Below, piece after piece: positions 1 to 8,803 of a stretch of DNA of 40,273 nt. The position numbers and the translations under genes were made by a program. This DNA comes from Planctomycetota bacterium (lineage in GTDB: Bacteria; Planctomycetota; JACOTG01). Below the pieces are notes generated by a model, which made no database searches, was not told the DNA's origin, and saw only the letters and a program-made list of their open reading frames with translations. The DNA is taken from contig JACOTG010000267.1 of NCBI GenBank assembly GCA_016178505.1, forward strand, positions 1 to 40,273. The letters are read 5' to 3'. How positions within the stretch are numbered: the first letter of the stretch is position 1; the number at the start of each line of letters is the position of its first letter.

Positions 1-1169
1 ACGTCGGTGAGGCGACGCAAGTCGGGTGCGTCGAGCGACGCGATCCAGACGTCCGAGGGCTGGTCGATTTCGCTTCGAACGAAGACCAACCGGTTTCCCT
101 TGGACGCGATGCAGAGGCTCGAGTTGTCGCCGGGGCCGAGAACGAGCCGGCGCGGCGAGGCGCTGCCGCGGCTGGCGGCCCAGATCGTGGTGTCTCCGCT
201 CTCGATGACTCCGAAGTAGACGGTCGCGCCGTCGCCGCTCCAGCGCGGGCCCCCGGCGTCGTGCACGCCCGCGACGCGAAGGCCGCTCGCCGCCGACAGA
301 TTCGTCGGCGTGCCGCCCTCGATCGGCATCACGTAGAGCGCGTCGTCGTTCGCGGCCGCGCCCGAGCATGCGAGGTACGCCACCCACTTCCCGTCCGGAG
401 AAACCGCGGGAGTGCACTCCATCGAGATCGTCGAGGTGAGCGCACGCGGCTCGCCGACGTTGGTTGCGACCACGTACAAATCCGTGTTCGAGGGGTGCTG
501 CGCATCGGCGCTTCGATTGGAGGCGAACACCACGGACTTTCCGTCCGGCGTGAACGTGGGATCGAAGTCGTCCGCGACGGCCGGCGCGAGAGGCCGCGGC
601 TCGCCGCCGCCGATCGGTACGAGAAAGAGGTGCGCACGCGAGCCGACGGAGTCGTGGGAAAGACCGCGGTCAGCCGCGACGCGAACGCCGGGGCGGGCAA
701 GCCCGCTGATCTCGTTCGAGTCGTCGATCGCGGCGACCACGAAGCGCGAGCCGTCGGGAGACCATGCGAAGTCGATCACCGGATGTTGAGACAACGACGT
801 GCGGCGAGCTTCGCCGCCGGTCGTCGGGATCCACCAGACGGACGACGTCCCGTCGCGGTTGGAGAGAAATGCGAGAGACTTCCCGTCCTCCGAGAACCGC
901 GGATGCCACTCGGACCCGGCACCGTGGGTGAAGGGCCGAGCCTCGCCGCCGTTCGTCGGAACGATCCAGAGATGCGTCACGATCCGATTCGTCGCGGGGT
1001 CCGTCGAGGCGAGCGTGAACGCCACGAGCGAGCCGTGCGGGTCGATCGTCGCCTCGCGCACCTCGCGAAGCGCGGCGAGGTCGTCGAGAACCAGCGGCCG
1101 CTGTTCCGGTCCGGCACCGAGCGCCGGCGCGGCGAGCGCAACGCACAGCGAGGGCAGGATCGATGACAT
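1..1169 (-). CDS. S9-type peptidase, N-terminal beta-propeller part (partial, runs off the window start)
   Basis: The reading frame is open from an ATG at 1169 to base 1, about 389 codons, and its 3' end lies outside. The protein begins with a hydrophobic, Ala/Leu-rich stretch ending in ALGA, a probable signal peptide. It continues with a segment like the start of S9 prolyl-oligopeptidase-family exopeptidases (LVLDDLAALREVREATIDP, then a conserved SLVAFT strand). Several PD40/WD40-like blades follow, each with a PDGK/EDGK-type turn: FSEDGKSLAFLSNRDG, FTPDGKSVVFASNRS, VSPDGKWVAYLAC. Such propellers gate the alpha/beta-hydrolase active site of dipeptidyl/acylaminoacyl peptidases. The catalytic Ser-Asp-His domain would be beyond the left edge, so a pure TolB-like propeller protein cannot be excluded. 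The signal peptide suggests an exported protein that degrades peptides in the periplasm. A 284-base gap separates it from the leucine dehydrogenase gene. Confidence 0.78.
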   Translation of the reverse strand, partial: MSSILPSLCVALAAPALGAGPEQRPLVLDDLAALREVREATIDPHGSLVAFTLASTDPATNRIVTHLWIVPTNGGEARPFTHGAGSEWHPRFSEDGKSLAFLSNRDGTSSVWWIPTTGGEARRTSLSQHPVIDFAWSPDGSRFVVAAIDDSNEISGLARPGVRVAADRGLSHDSVGSRAHLFLVPIGGGEPRPLAPAVADDFDPTFTPDGKSVVFASNRSADAQHPSNTDLYVVATNVGEPRALTSTISMECTPAVSPDGKWVAYLACSGAAANDDALYVMPIEGGTPTNLSAASGLRVAGVHDAGGPRWSGDGATVYFGVIESGDTTIWAASRGSASPRRLVLGPGDNSSLCIASKGNRLVFVRSEIDQPSDVWIASLDAPDLRRLTD

Positions 1170-1453
1170 CGAGGGCGCCTCAAAGAAGCGGTGTGAGCAA
1201 AGCGCGGATCGGTTGGACTTCGGATTTCATCGGCTGTGGGTGCCGGGGGCTTGAGCGGCGGCGAGGGACGGCGGCAACACGAATCAGGGTGGATCGGCAC
1301 CGACCCGCCGCCGTCGAATTCGGGAACGGTCAACGCACGAAGCGTCCCTCGGCCGGTGGGGAGAAACGCGTCGCGACGATCCGCCGTGCGGCGTCTCCAT
1401 TCCTCGATTCGCCTCGGAGGATCGATCGGGCGCCGACGAAGACGCTCCGGCGA

Positions 1454-2557
1454 TCAGTCGACCGGTGTAAACATGCGGCGGCGGAACTGCGGCGGAACGA
1501 AAGTGCGCTTGATCTTCTGAAGGAGCCCGATGCGTTCCTCGGCGAGACGATCCGCCGCGCGGTAGGTCGGGATCCCGACCTGCTTCGCGATGTCGAACAC
1601 GCGGCGCAGGTTGTAGAAGATGCCGCGCGTCATGCGCAGCGCGCGCTCGCGGTTATAGCCCTCGAGCTCGCAGTAGACGTTGGTCAGGCCGCCCGCGTTG
1701 ATCACGTAGTCGGGCGCGTAGAGGATGCCGCGCTTCTGCAGCTCGTCGCCGTGACGATCGTCTTGCAGCTGGTTGTTGGCGCCGCCCGCGACGACCTTGC
1801 ACTTGAGGCGCGGGATCGTCTTGTCGTTGAGAACAGCCCCGAGCGCGCACGGCGAGAAGACGTCGCAGACGGCGTCGTAGATCTCGTCGGGGCCGACGAT
1901 CTGGACGCCCAGCTCCTCTTCGGCGCGTCGCGCGCGGTTCGGATCGATGTCGCACGCGACGATGCGCGCGCCCTCATCCTTGAGGTATTGCGCGAAGTGG
2001 AAGCCGACGTTGCCGAGCCCTTGAATCGCGACCTTGAGGTTCTGCAGGGAGTCCGTTCCGAAGCGCTCGTTCGCGCAGGCCTTCAACCCCTGGATGATGC
2101 CGTACGCCGTCACCGGCGACGGATCGCCCGAGCCGCCGTGCGCAGTGTGGACGCCCGTGACGAATCGCGTCTCCATGAAGATGAACTCCATGTCGTTCAC
2201 GTCGGTGCCTACGTCTTCGGCGGTGATGTAGCGGCCGCCGAGGCTCTCGACGAAGCGACCGAACGCGCGGAACAGAGCTTCGGACTTGTCGCGCTTGGGA
2301 TCGCCGATGATCACGGCCTTGCCGCCGCCGAGGTTCAGTCCCGCAGCCGCTGCCTTGTACGTCATGCCTCGTGCGAGGCGCAGCGCGTCCTTGAACGCCT
2401 CGGCCTCGTCCTTGTACGGCCACATGCGGACGCCGCCCAACGCCGGGCCGAGCGTCGTGTCGTGGATGGCGATGATCGCGCGCAGGCCGACGTCGGCGTT
2501 GCGGCAAAACACCACTTGCTCGTGGCCGAGCTCGTTCATGTCGTCCAAATAACCCAT
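1454..2557 (-). CDS. ldh: Leucine dehydrogenase (Glu/Leu/Phe/Val dehydrogenase family)
   Basis: This 367-residue protein is the usual length for leucine/branched-chain amino-acid dehydrogenases, which reversibly deaminate L-leucine, valine or isoleucine to 2-oxo acids with NAD+. The substrate domain holds the family signature GPALGGVRMW and the catalytic-lysine segment MTYKAAAAGLNLGGGKAVI; the two lysines fall at residues 68 and 80, as in the characterised Bacillus enzymes. The dinucleotide fold starts around residue 180 with KVAIQGLGNVG. The ATG at 2557 is preceded by a perfect AGGAGG. A TAAGAT hexamer at 2587-2592 could be its -10 box, but no good -35 was found. The enzyme would feed branched-chain carbon toward acyl-CoAs, which fits the propionyl-CoA genes a few kb away. 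Phenylalanine or valine specificity cannot be excluded from sequence alone. Confidence 0.92.
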   Translation of the reverse strand: MGYLDDMNELGHEQVVFCRNADVGLRAIIAIHDTTLGPALGGVRMWPYKDEAEAFKDALRLARGMTYKAAAAGLNLGGGKAVIIGDPKRDKSEALFRAFGRFVESLGGRYITAEDVGTDVNDMEFIFMETRFVTGVHTAHGGSGDPSPVTAYGIIQGLKACANERFGTDSLQNLKVAIQGLGNVGFHFAQYLKDEGARIVACDIDPNRARRAEEELGVQIVGPDEIYDAVCDVFSPCALGAVLNDKTIPRLKCKVVAGGANNQLQDDRHGDELQKRGILYAPDYVINAGGLTNVYCELEGYNRERALRMTRGIFYNLRRVFDIAKQVGIPTYRAADRLAEERIGLLQKIKRTFVPPQFRRRMFTPVD

Positions 2558-2688
2558 GCGTCCTCCTGAAACGGAAAGGGCCGCGCATCTTACTCGCCCT
2601 TCGCCGGACGTAAAAGCCTCGGATGTTCCCGTCGCGACGTGGGACGACGACTCGCATGCGACACCACGCGTTGCGCCCTGTTCGCTAG

Positions 2689-3170
2689 TTTGGAGCGCGG
2701 TTCGGAAACGTCCATGCCGGCGTGGGAGTGCGCGAGGACGTTCTCCTCTTCAATGGGGTGACCGGGGATCCACTCACTCGCGAAGTGACGCTCAGGGTCC
2801 GGCAGCCCACGCGAATCACGATGCAACTCCCGTCGAGCCGAGCGGGCTCGGCGCCGTTCGTGCTTTGGGTCTGGATCGGCGCTCCGAGCGCCGCGACCCT
2901 CACGCCGCTCCCCCAGGGCCTCGGTTCGCTTGTCTTGCGCCTCCGTTCCTCGGTGGGCGACCTCGCGTCACCTGGAACAACGCGGGCCACTTCGCCGCGT
3001 TGGGCAGTCCGACTTTCGCATCGAGCCCGGCGCCGACGATCGTTCTCGATCGCCCGCGCGGATCGCCGACGCCCGTCACTCTGACGCTTCAGGGCCTCAT
3101 TCGCGACGATGGCTCGCTCACGTCCGACCACTGGAGCATTTCGAACGCGATCGTTCTTCACGTGCGTTGA
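2689..3170 (+). pseudogene. Remnant of a secreted-protein C-terminal domain (truncated and frameshifted)
   Basis: A protein-like signal runs on the plus strand against all its neighbours. In frame 1, directly after a TAG at 2686, it reads FGARFGNVHAGVGVREDVLL and on to FVLWVWIGAPSAATLTPLPQ and GLGSL. Around 2929-2934 the sense continues in frame 3 (CLAPPFLGGRPRVTWNNAGH, then SSPAPTIVLDRP, then TVTLQ-like TLTLQGLIRDDGS) and ends VLHVR-TGA at 3168-3170. Restoring one T in CTTGTC rejoins the frames. From memory, this domain style (GNV..G.G...DVLF.NG at the start, WNN and LQG..D later) is common at the C-termini of planctomycete secreted repeat proteins. There is no signal peptide, start codon with ribosome site or upstream domain, so it looks like a decayed fragment. 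A sequencing error could explain the frameshift but not the missing N-terminal part. It fills most of the 818-base gap between ldh and murA. Confidence 0.6.
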
Positions 3171-3355
3171 GAGCGTCGGTTCGATGGATCACGCGCGCGG
3201 ACGTCGCTCGGTCGAGGTCACGGCCTCTGTTCGCGTGACGCGTGCAGCCGATCGCGCGAAGCGAATCCCTCGAATGGGCCGAGGGGCTGGGACTCGCCCG
3301 ATGGCTGCCGCATCACGGAAAAGATCTTCGATCTCGCACACGTTTCCGGCGGCGG

Positions 3356-3375
3356 GTGCCTGGCACGATGAGCCG
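3356..3375. repeat. Palindromic repeat, copy 1 (GTGCCTGGCAC core)
   Basis: The 11-base core GTGCC-T-GGCAC is a near-perfect palindrome. With the next nine bases (GATGAGCCG) it matches a second site at 6233-6252 at 18 of 20 positions. It abuts the murA stop codon, so it sits just 3' of murA in the transcribed direction. It could be a REP-like element or a protein-binding site; nothing here tells which. Confidence 0.5.
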
Positions 3376-4641
3376 CTAGGCTTTGTCGCGGTGGATGCGT
3401 GCGCCTAGTTTTTGGAGCTTCTCCTCGAGGCGCTCGTAGCCGCGATCGATGTGGTAGACGCGGTTGACGATCGTCTCGCCGTGAGCGACGAGGCCGGCGA
3501 GCACGAGCGCAGCGCTCGCGCGAAGGTCCGACGCCATCACCTCGGCTCCCGAGAGCGCAGGGACTCCCTCGATGATCGCGTTCGGCCCCTCTTTGCGAAT
3601 GCGCGCGCCGAGCCGATCGAGCTCGGCCACGTGGATGAAGCGATCGGGATAGATCTTCTCGGTCACGATCGAGATGCCGTCGGCGATCGAGAGGAGCGCC
3701 ATGAGCTGCGCTTGGAGATCGGTCGGCACGCCCGGGTACGGGAGCGTCGTGACCTCGGTCGGGCGCGGGCGGCCATTGAGCCGCGCGCGGGCGCCACCCG
3801 GCATCGACGTCACTTCGACGCCGCACTCGCGCATCTTGTCGACGACCGCGAATAGGTGATCCATGCGAGCGCCGTCGACGGTGACTTCGCCGCCCGTGAT
3901 CGCGCCCGCGAGAAGGAACGTGCCCGCCTCGATGCGATCGGGAATGATCGAGTACTCGATGCCGTTCAGGCGCTCGACGCCCTCTACGACGAGCTTGCAC
4001 GTGCCGAAGCCGCGGATCTTGGCGCCCGCCGCGACGAGGAAGTTGGCGAGGTCCTCGACCTCGGGCTCGCACGCGGAGTTCTCGATCACCGTGGTTCCCC
4101 TCGCGAGCACGGCGCCGCACAACACGTTCGCGGTGCCGAGCACTGTCGAGCCGAATGCACCGCCGAGGTAGATCTCGGTGCCGCGCAGCTCGCCGGCCTG
4201 CGCCACGAGATAGCCATGTTCGACTTCGATTCGCGCGCCGAGCGCCTTGAGGCCCTTCACGTGAAGGTCGATCGGGCGCACGCCAAAGTTGCAACCGCCG
4301 GGGAGAGACACGCGCGCGCGGTGGCGTTTCGCGAGAAGCGGCCCCATGACGGAAATCGAGCCGCGCATCGTGCTCACCAGCTTGTACGGAGCCTCGATCG
4401 GCGACTCGTCCAAGACGCGAGTCGAGATCGAGCCGTCCGCGTTGCGCTCCGCGGCCACGCCGAGCGTGCGCAGCACTTCCATCATCGTGTTGACGTCGCG
4501 AAGGTCCGGCACGTTGCGGATCCGACACTCGCCGTCGCACAAGATCGTCGCGGCGAGGATGGGCAGCGCTGCATTCTTGGAGCCGCTGACCGCGACGTGA
4601 CCCCGGAGTCGGACTCCGCCCTCGATGAGGAGACGATCCAT
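3376..4641 (-). CDS. murA: UDP-N-acetylglucosamine 1-carboxyvinyltransferase
   Basis: MurA transfers enolpyruvate from phosphoenolpyruvate to UDP-GlcNAc, the first committed step of peptidoglycan synthesis in the cytosol. The 421-residue length is standard. The N-terminal SGSKNAALPIL motif holds the substrate-contacting Lys22 and Asn23. The loop PGGCNFGVRPIDLHVKGL carries the catalytic cysteine (Cys117 here, equivalent to Cys115 in E. coli), the residue alkylated by fosfomycin, so the natural target cysteine is present. Later EPSP-synthase-like repeats are intact, including PYPGVPTDLQAQLMALL and SDLRASAALVLAGLVA. The ATG at 4641 follows a GGGAGGG ribosome site. A promoter-like pair lies at 4771-4797. 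Retention of murA argues that this organism makes peptidoglycan precursors. Confidence 0.97.
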   Translation of the reverse strand: MDRLLIEGGVRLRGHVAVSGSKNAALPILAATILCDGECRIRNVPDLRDVNTMMEVLRTLGVAAERNADGSISTRVLDESPIEAPYKLVSTMRGSISVMGPLLAKRHRARVSLPGGCNFGVRPIDLHVKGLKALGARIEVEHGYLVAQAGELRGTEIYLGGAFGSTVLGTANVLCGAVLARGTTVIENSACEPEVEDLANFLVAAGAKIRGFGTCKLVVEGVERLNGIEYSIIPDRIEAGTFLLAGAITGGEVTVDGARMDHLFAVVDKMRECGVEVTSMPGGARARLNGRPRPTEVTTLPYPGVPTDLQAQLMALLSIADGISIVTEKIYPDRFIHVAELDRLGARIRKEGPNAIIEGVPALSGAEVMASDLRASAALVLAGLVAHGETIVNRVYHIDRGYERLEEKLQKLGARIHRDKA

Positions 4642-4770
4642 GTTCCCTCCCGCTCATCCGCGCGCAGGCGCGGTCGCCCTTCGTGTCTCGTTGGAACTCG
4701 TCGAGCTTTCGGTCCGCCGGCCGAGATCTCGACGCGCGTGATCGAACCGCCGAACGATCACGCGGGGCGG

Positions 4771-4797
4771 ATTCTACCGCGGACGTGCCGCGCGCAA
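4771..4797 (-). promoter_or_regulatory. Possible sigma70-type promoter for murA
   Basis: On the minus strand TTGCGC (4792-4797) is followed after 15 bases by TAGAAT (4771-4776), about 130 bases upstream of the murA start. The -10 is good. The -35 is partial and the spacer short. The surrounding 4642-4924 gap holds no gene that I can see. Confidence 0.4.
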
Positions 4798-4924
4798 GTA
4801 GGGTCGCGAGAGATTTTCGTGCGAATCCTCTGGAGTGTGATCCCACGCCGCACGGCGAAGCATGGCGACACGGCCCATTCGCGCGTGGTGATCGGACTCT
4901 GGGGCGTTGTCCGCGCCGGCGATT

Positions 4925-6166
4925 TCAGCGAGCAACGTCGTGCACCGCGTCGATGAGGCGCGCGACCTCGTCGTCGGTCGTGTACGCGACGCAGCCGACG
5001 CGCACGACGCCTTGCTTCTCGCAGCCGATGCGGCGAATCACGTCTTCTGCGTAGAAGTCACCGCTCGACAGGAAGAGGCCGCGCGCCGCGAGCAACTCGG
5101 CAACGTCGTCCGAGTGCTTGCCGGCGAGCGTGAACGAAAGCGTCGGCGTCCGCGGCTGGCCAGGCGGCGGGCCATAGAGCGTCACGCCGCGAATCGCGCC
5201 GAGGCCGCGCCACAAGCGCTCGAGCTGGCGCTCTCCGCGCGCGTGCAATCCGGCGAAGAGAGCGGCGAGCGATTCGCGCCGGGACGGCGCGGCTGCCAGC
5301 GACGCGAGAAAGTCCACCGCCGCTGCAGCGCCAACGATTCCTTCGTGATTCTGCGTCCCCGTCTCGATTCGCTCGGGAGCCGTGTCGGGGGCGGGCTCGA
5401 GCTTCGGCACGTCGAGCGACTCGAGGAGCGCGCGCCGACCGAAGAGGACGCCGAGATGCGGACCGTAGAACTTGTAGGGCGAGCACGCGAGGAAGTCGCA
5501 ATCCAGCCGCTTCACGTCGACGAGTGCGTGCGGCGCATAGTGCACGGCGTCGACGAACACGAGCGCGCCGGCAGCATGCGCCCACTCGCCGGCACGACGC
5601 ACGTCAGTGATCGTTCCGAGAGCGTTCGACGCCGCGCCGATGGCGACGAGCTTCGTGCGACGTCCGATCGCGCGCTCGAGATCGGCCCAATCGAGCTGGC
5701 CGCTCTCCGGACGAAGCGCGACCTGGCGGATCGTCACACCGCGTTCCTTCGCGAGCGCCCGCCACGGCGCCACGTTCGCGTGATGATCCAGCTCCGTCAC
5801 GACGACCTCGTCGCCGGGCCCCCACGCGCGGCCGAGCGCGCGAGCGAGATGGAACGTCAGCGTCGTCATGTTCGGCCCGAACGCGATCTCCTCGGGCGTT
5901 GCGTTCAGGAAGTCCGCGAACGTGCGGCGCGCTGACTCGATCGCCGCGTCCGTTTCGGCGCTCGTCGGATAGCGCCAGTGCGTGTTCGCGTTGTGGTGGA
6001 CGATGTAGTCGGACATCGCGTCGACGACCGCGCGCGGGACCTGCGTCCCGCCGGGCCCGTCGAAGTATGCGACCGGCAAGCCGGCGTGAACGCGCGCGAG
6101 CGCAGGAAAATGCCGCCGAATCGCGTCGACGTCCGCGACGCGCTTGGCCCCGAGTTCACGCGTCAT
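4925..6166 (-). CDS. Cysteine desulfurase-like PLP-dependent aminotransferase (class V)
   Basis: This 413-residue fold-type-I PLP enzyme belongs to the class V aminotransferase family. It looks closest to the cysteine-desulfurase-like subfamily typified by Vibrio VC1184, recognised by FDGPGGTQVPRAVVDAM near the start and HHNANTHWRYPTSAETD. The segment VVVTELDHHANVAPW matches SufS/NifS enzymes. CSPYKFYGPHLG contains the lysine that should form the PLP Schiff base. The C-terminal part includes IETGTQNHEGI and a VRVGCVAYTTDDEV small-domain motif. I chose the ATG at 6166 because GGAGG lies just upstream; an ATG at 6220 would add 18 low-quality residues. No suf or isc partner genes lie nearby, so a role in Fe-S assembly is not shown. 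Related enzymes may instead release sulfur or selenium from cysteine derivatives. Confidence 0.85.
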   Translation of the reverse strand: MTRELGAKRVADVDAIRRHFPALARVHAGLPVAYFDGPGGTQVPRAVVDAMSDYIVHHNANTHWRYPTSAETDAAIESARRTFADFLNATPEEIAFGPNMTTLTFHLARALGRAWGPGDEVVVTELDHHANVAPWRALAKERGVTIRQVALRPESGQLDWADLERAIGRRTKLVAIGAASNALGTITDVRRAGEWAHAAGALVFVDAVHYAPHALVDVKRLDCDFLACSPYKFYGPHLGVLFGRRALLESLDVPKLEPAPDTAPERIETGTQNHEGIVGAAAAVDFLASLAAAPSRRESLAALFAGLHARGERQLERLWRGLGAIRGVTLYGPPPGQPRTPTLSFTLAGKHSDDVAELLAARGLFLSSGDFYAEDVIRRIGCEKQGVVRVGCVAYTTDDEVARLIDAVHDVAR

Positions 6167-6232
6167 GACACCTCCGAAAAAGGAGCGGCGACCATCGGGC
6201 GGCGGCCGCCGCTGGAGCAATTCCGTCGTCCG

Positions 6233-6252
6233 GTGCCTGGCACGAATAGCCG
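6233..6252. repeat. Palindromic repeat, copy 2 (GTGCCTGGCAC core)
   Basis: The same 11-base palindrome GTGCCTGGCAC is followed by GAATAGCCG, 18 of 20 bases identical to copy 1 at 3356-3375. It lies in the 142-base gap between the HEAT-repeat gene and the desulfurase-like gene, 30 bases from a separate hairpin. A degenerate third core (GTGCCTGGCGC) occurs at 12463-12473. Confidence 0.5.
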
Positions 6253-6281
6253 GCTCGCGCTCGGTGATCGGGACGCCGTCG

Positions 6282-6300
6282 GAAAGTGAATGACACTTTC
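6282..6300. repeat. Perfect 7-bp hairpin GAAAGTG-AATGA-CACTTTC
   Basis: A perfect 7-bp inverted repeat with a 5-base loop sits 9 bases past the stop of the HEAT-repeat gene. On the minus-strand transcript it could stall or protect the 3' end. No T-run follows, so a classic intrinsic terminator is not supported. It may belong to the same repeat family as the palindrome at 6233-6252. Confidence 0.5.
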
Positions 6301-6308
6301 AGCCGGGG

Positions 6309-7208
6309 CTACTCGCGAGACTTCCATTTGGCGACGGCCGCCGCGCGCTCGGCGGCGGGGGCGTCGGCCTCGAAGCCGAGGTCGTCGTGCGTGATGTGGT
6401 AGAGGCCTTCGATGGCTTCTTCGCGCACCTCCACCTCGGGATCCTCGAGGAGCGGGACGAGGAGGCGAATCGACGTCTCGCTTCCGGTGCGGCCGATCAC
6501 CATCGCGGCAAGCGCGCGCGTCGTCGAGTTCGCGTCTTCGAGGAAAGGCGAGAACGCCTCGTCGGGTCGATACTCGTGCACGTTGCCGAGTCCGAACGTA
6601 ATGGCGTGAAGCCGCATTCGCTCCCCTTCGATGACGGCCTTTCGCGCGATCTCGGTGAGCGCCTGCGCGCCGGCAACGCCCAGCTCCGCGAGGAGCTCCG
6701 CCGCGCGCCGCTGCTCGCTCTCGCTCGCCTTCCACACGATCTCGAGCAGCTCCGGAATCACGGCGCCGCCTCGGCGGAGAATCGCAGCGTTGGACTCGCC
6801 GAGGAGCGGCGACTCGAACGCGTCCGGCGCGCGCTCGCGCTCCACGGGCGCGACGAGCACCCACGAGCCGTCGTCGGACTCCTCCACGGAATCGGGGTCG
6901 ATGCCGAGCGACGACATGACGTGGGACGTGAACTCCATCGGGATCGAGACGGACCAGGTCTGCCGTCCCTTCACTTCCACCGGTTGTTTCCCGCGAATGT
7001 TCGGACAGTCGGCACGCTCGAGCGCGCGCGCGAGCCGGTCGGCCAGCTCCTCGGACGTCGCGTACAGCGTGAACGCGTTGTGTGGCCGCTCCTCCGCGGC
7101 CGACTCCGCCGACGCACTCCGGAGCGTCGCGACGAGCTCGACCTCGCAGTCCGCGCAGCGAGTCACGTGCGCCTCGTACTGTTCACGGCAATTCGGGCAG
7201 AACGGCAT
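6309..7208 (-). CDS. Zinc-ribbon and HEAT-repeat protein of unknown function
   Basis: This 299-residue protein opens with MPFCPNCREQYEAHVTRCAD and a second CxxC (CADC), a four-cysteine zinc ribbon at residues 4-21. A mixed segment of about 90 residues follows, resembling the signal-transducing-protein (DUF2007-like) modules that often accompany such ribbons: it reads LYATSEELADRLARALE. The C-terminal half has HEAT-like helical pairs: VIPELLEIVWKASESEQRR, then AAELLAELGVAGAQALTEIA, then a clearer pair in IRLLVPLLEDPEVEVREEAI. HEAT repeats are usually protein-binding scaffolds. There is no signal peptide or membrane segment. It lies 47 bases downstream of the carboxylase beta-subunit gene in the same direction and may be co-transcribed with it, but nothing links it to that pathway biochemically. 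Confidence 0.75.
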   Translation of the reverse strand: MPFCPNCREQYEAHVTRCADCEVELVATLRSASAESAAEERPHNAFTLYATSEELADRLARALERADCPNIRGKQPVEVKGRQTWSVSIPMEFTSHVMSSLGIDPDSVEESDDGSWVLVAPVERERAPDAFESPLLGESNAAILRRGGAVIPELLEIVWKASESEQRRAAELLAELGVAGAQALTEIARKAVIEGERMRLHAITFGLGNVHEYRPDEAFSPFLEDANSTTRALAAMVIGRTGSETSIRLLVPLLEDPEVEVREEAIEGLYHITHDDLGFEADAPAAERAAAVAKWKSRE

Positions 7209-7255
7209 GCGTCACCTCACCTCGTTTCGGTCCACGGCGTCGCACCGGCATCTCG

Positions 7256-8803
7256 TCACAGTGGAATGTTCCCGTGCTTCCTCGGAGGATTGGAATCTCG
7301 CTTCGATTGCGCCAGGCGCAGCGCGTCGATGAGCTTCGGCCGGGTCTCGCGCGCTTCGATCACGTCGTCGACGTAGCCGCGCTCGGCCGCGGAGAACGGG
7401 TTCGCGAACTTCTCGCGGTACTCGCGGATGAGGCGCTCGGTCTCGGCCTTCTTGTCCGCGGCCTTCTCGATCTCTTTTCGGAACACGATCTCGACGGCGC
7501 CTTCCGGGCCCATCACGGCGATCTCCGCCGAGGGCCAGGCGAAGTTGAAATCGCCGCGGATGTGCTTGCTCGACATGACGTCGTACGCCCCGCCGTACGC
7601 CTTGCGCGTGATCACGGTGATCTTCGGCACCGTCGCCTCGCAGTACGCGTAGAGGAGCTTGGCGCCGTGCCGGATGATCCCGCCGTACTCCTGGGTCTTC
7701 CCGGGAAGGAAGCCCGGCACGTCCTCGAACGTGACGAGCGGGATGTTGAAGCAATCGCAAAAGCGCACGAACCGCGCGCCCTTCGTGGAGGCGTCGATGT
7801 CGAGCACGCCCGCGAGCACGGCCGGCTGATTGCCCACGATGCCGACCGTGCGACCGTCCAGTCGCGCGAGGCCGACGATCAGGTTTCGAGCGAAGCCCGC
7901 CTGCACCTCGAAGAACCGGCCATCGTCGACGACGAGCTTCACGACCTCGCGCATGTCGTACGGCTTCGACGAGGACTTCGGCACGATCTCGTCGAGCTTC
8001 GGGTCCATGCGACGCGAATCGTCGGTCGTCGCGAGTCGCGGCGGCGCCTCCATGTTGTTCGCCGGCAGGAACGCGAGGAGGTCGCGGATCATGCGCAGGC
8101 ACTCGGCATCGTTCGGCGCGAGGAAGTGCGCGACGCCGGACTTCGTGTTGTGCGTGAGTGCGCCACCGAGCTCTTCGTGGCTCACCTCCTCGAACGTCAC
8201 CGTTTTCACGACGCTCGGGCCGGTGATGTACATGTACGACGTGTTCTGAACCATGAAGATGAAGTCGGTGATCGCCGGCGAGTACACGGCGCCGCCCGCA
8301 CACGGTCCCATGATCGCCGAGATCTGCGGCACGACGCCGGAGGCCAGCGTGTTGCGGAGGAAGATGTCCGCGTAGCCGCCGAGGCTCACGACGCCTTCCT
8401 GGATGCGAGCCCCGCCCGAGTCGTTGAGGCCGACGATCGGCATGCCCATCTTGAGGGCGAAGTCCATGATCTTGCAGACCTTCGCCGCGAACGTTTCCGA
8501 TAGCGAGCCGCCGAACACGGTGAAGTCGTGCGCGAAGAGCGCGATCGGACGGCCGCCGACCGACCCGTACCCGGTCACCACGCCGTCGCCCGGCACGCGC
8601 TTCTTCTCCATCCCGAAGTCGTGCGAGCGGTGGCGGACGAACGGATCCACCTCCATGAACGAGTCCTCGTCGAGAAGGAGGTCGACGCGCTCTCGAGCGG
8701 TGAGCTTGCCCTTCTTGTGCTGCTCGGCGATGCGCTCCGGGCCTCCGCCTTGGAGCGCCTCCTCGCGCATCAGCCTCAGCCGTTCACGCGCCTCGTCGCT
8801 CAT
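7256..8803 (-). CDS. pccB: Acyl-CoA carboxylase beta subunit (probable propionyl-CoA carboxylase carboxyltransferase)
   Basis: This 515-residue carboxyltransferase moves carboxyl from biotin to an acyl-CoA, most likely propionyl-CoA to (S)-methylmalonyl-CoA. It shows the family hallmarks in order: [20 protein letters not shown] near the N-terminus, [20 protein letters not shown] for acyl-CoA binding, the oxyanion-hole segment [14 protein letters not shown], and in the C-half [20 protein letters not shown] plus [10 protein letters not shown]. It ends with the typical RKHGNIPL. The gene starts inside the 3' end of the epimerase gene (20-base overlap) behind GGAGGAG, so the two are probably translationally coupled. 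Coupling to epimerase and mutase favours propionyl-CoA over acetyl-CoA. The biotin carboxylase/BCCP subunit is not in the window. The decarboxylase alpha subunit of the same superfamily is a less likely alternative. Confidence 0.92.
   Translation of the reverse strand: MSDEARERLRLMREEALQGGGPERIAEQHKKGKLTARERVDLLLDEDSFMEVDPFVRHRSHDFGMEKKRVPGDGVVTGYGSVGGRPIALFAHDFTVFGGSLSETFAAKVCKIMDFALKMGMPIVGLNDSGGARIQEGVVSLGGYADIFLRNTLASGVVPQISAIMGPCAGGAVYSPAITDFIFMVQNTSYMYITGPSVVKTVTFEEVSHEELGGALTHNTKSGVAHFLAPNDAECLRMIRDLLAFLPANNMEAPPRLATTDDSRRMDPKLDEIVPKSSSKPYDMREVVKLVVDDGRFFEVQAGFARNLIVGLARLDGRTVGIVGNQPAVLAGVLDIDASTKGARFVRFCDCFNIPLVTFEDVPGFLPGKTQEYGGIIRHGAKLLYAYCEATVPKITVITRKAYGGAYDVMSSKHIRGDFNFAWPSAEIAVMGPEGAVEIVFRKEIEKAADKKAETERLIREYREKFANPFSAAERGYVDDVIEARETRPKLIDALRLAQSKRDSNPPRKHGNIPL

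Noticed and set aside
1454..1500. An intrinsic terminator after the leucine dehydrogenase gene
   Set aside because: I found no stable stem followed by a T-run on the minus strand.
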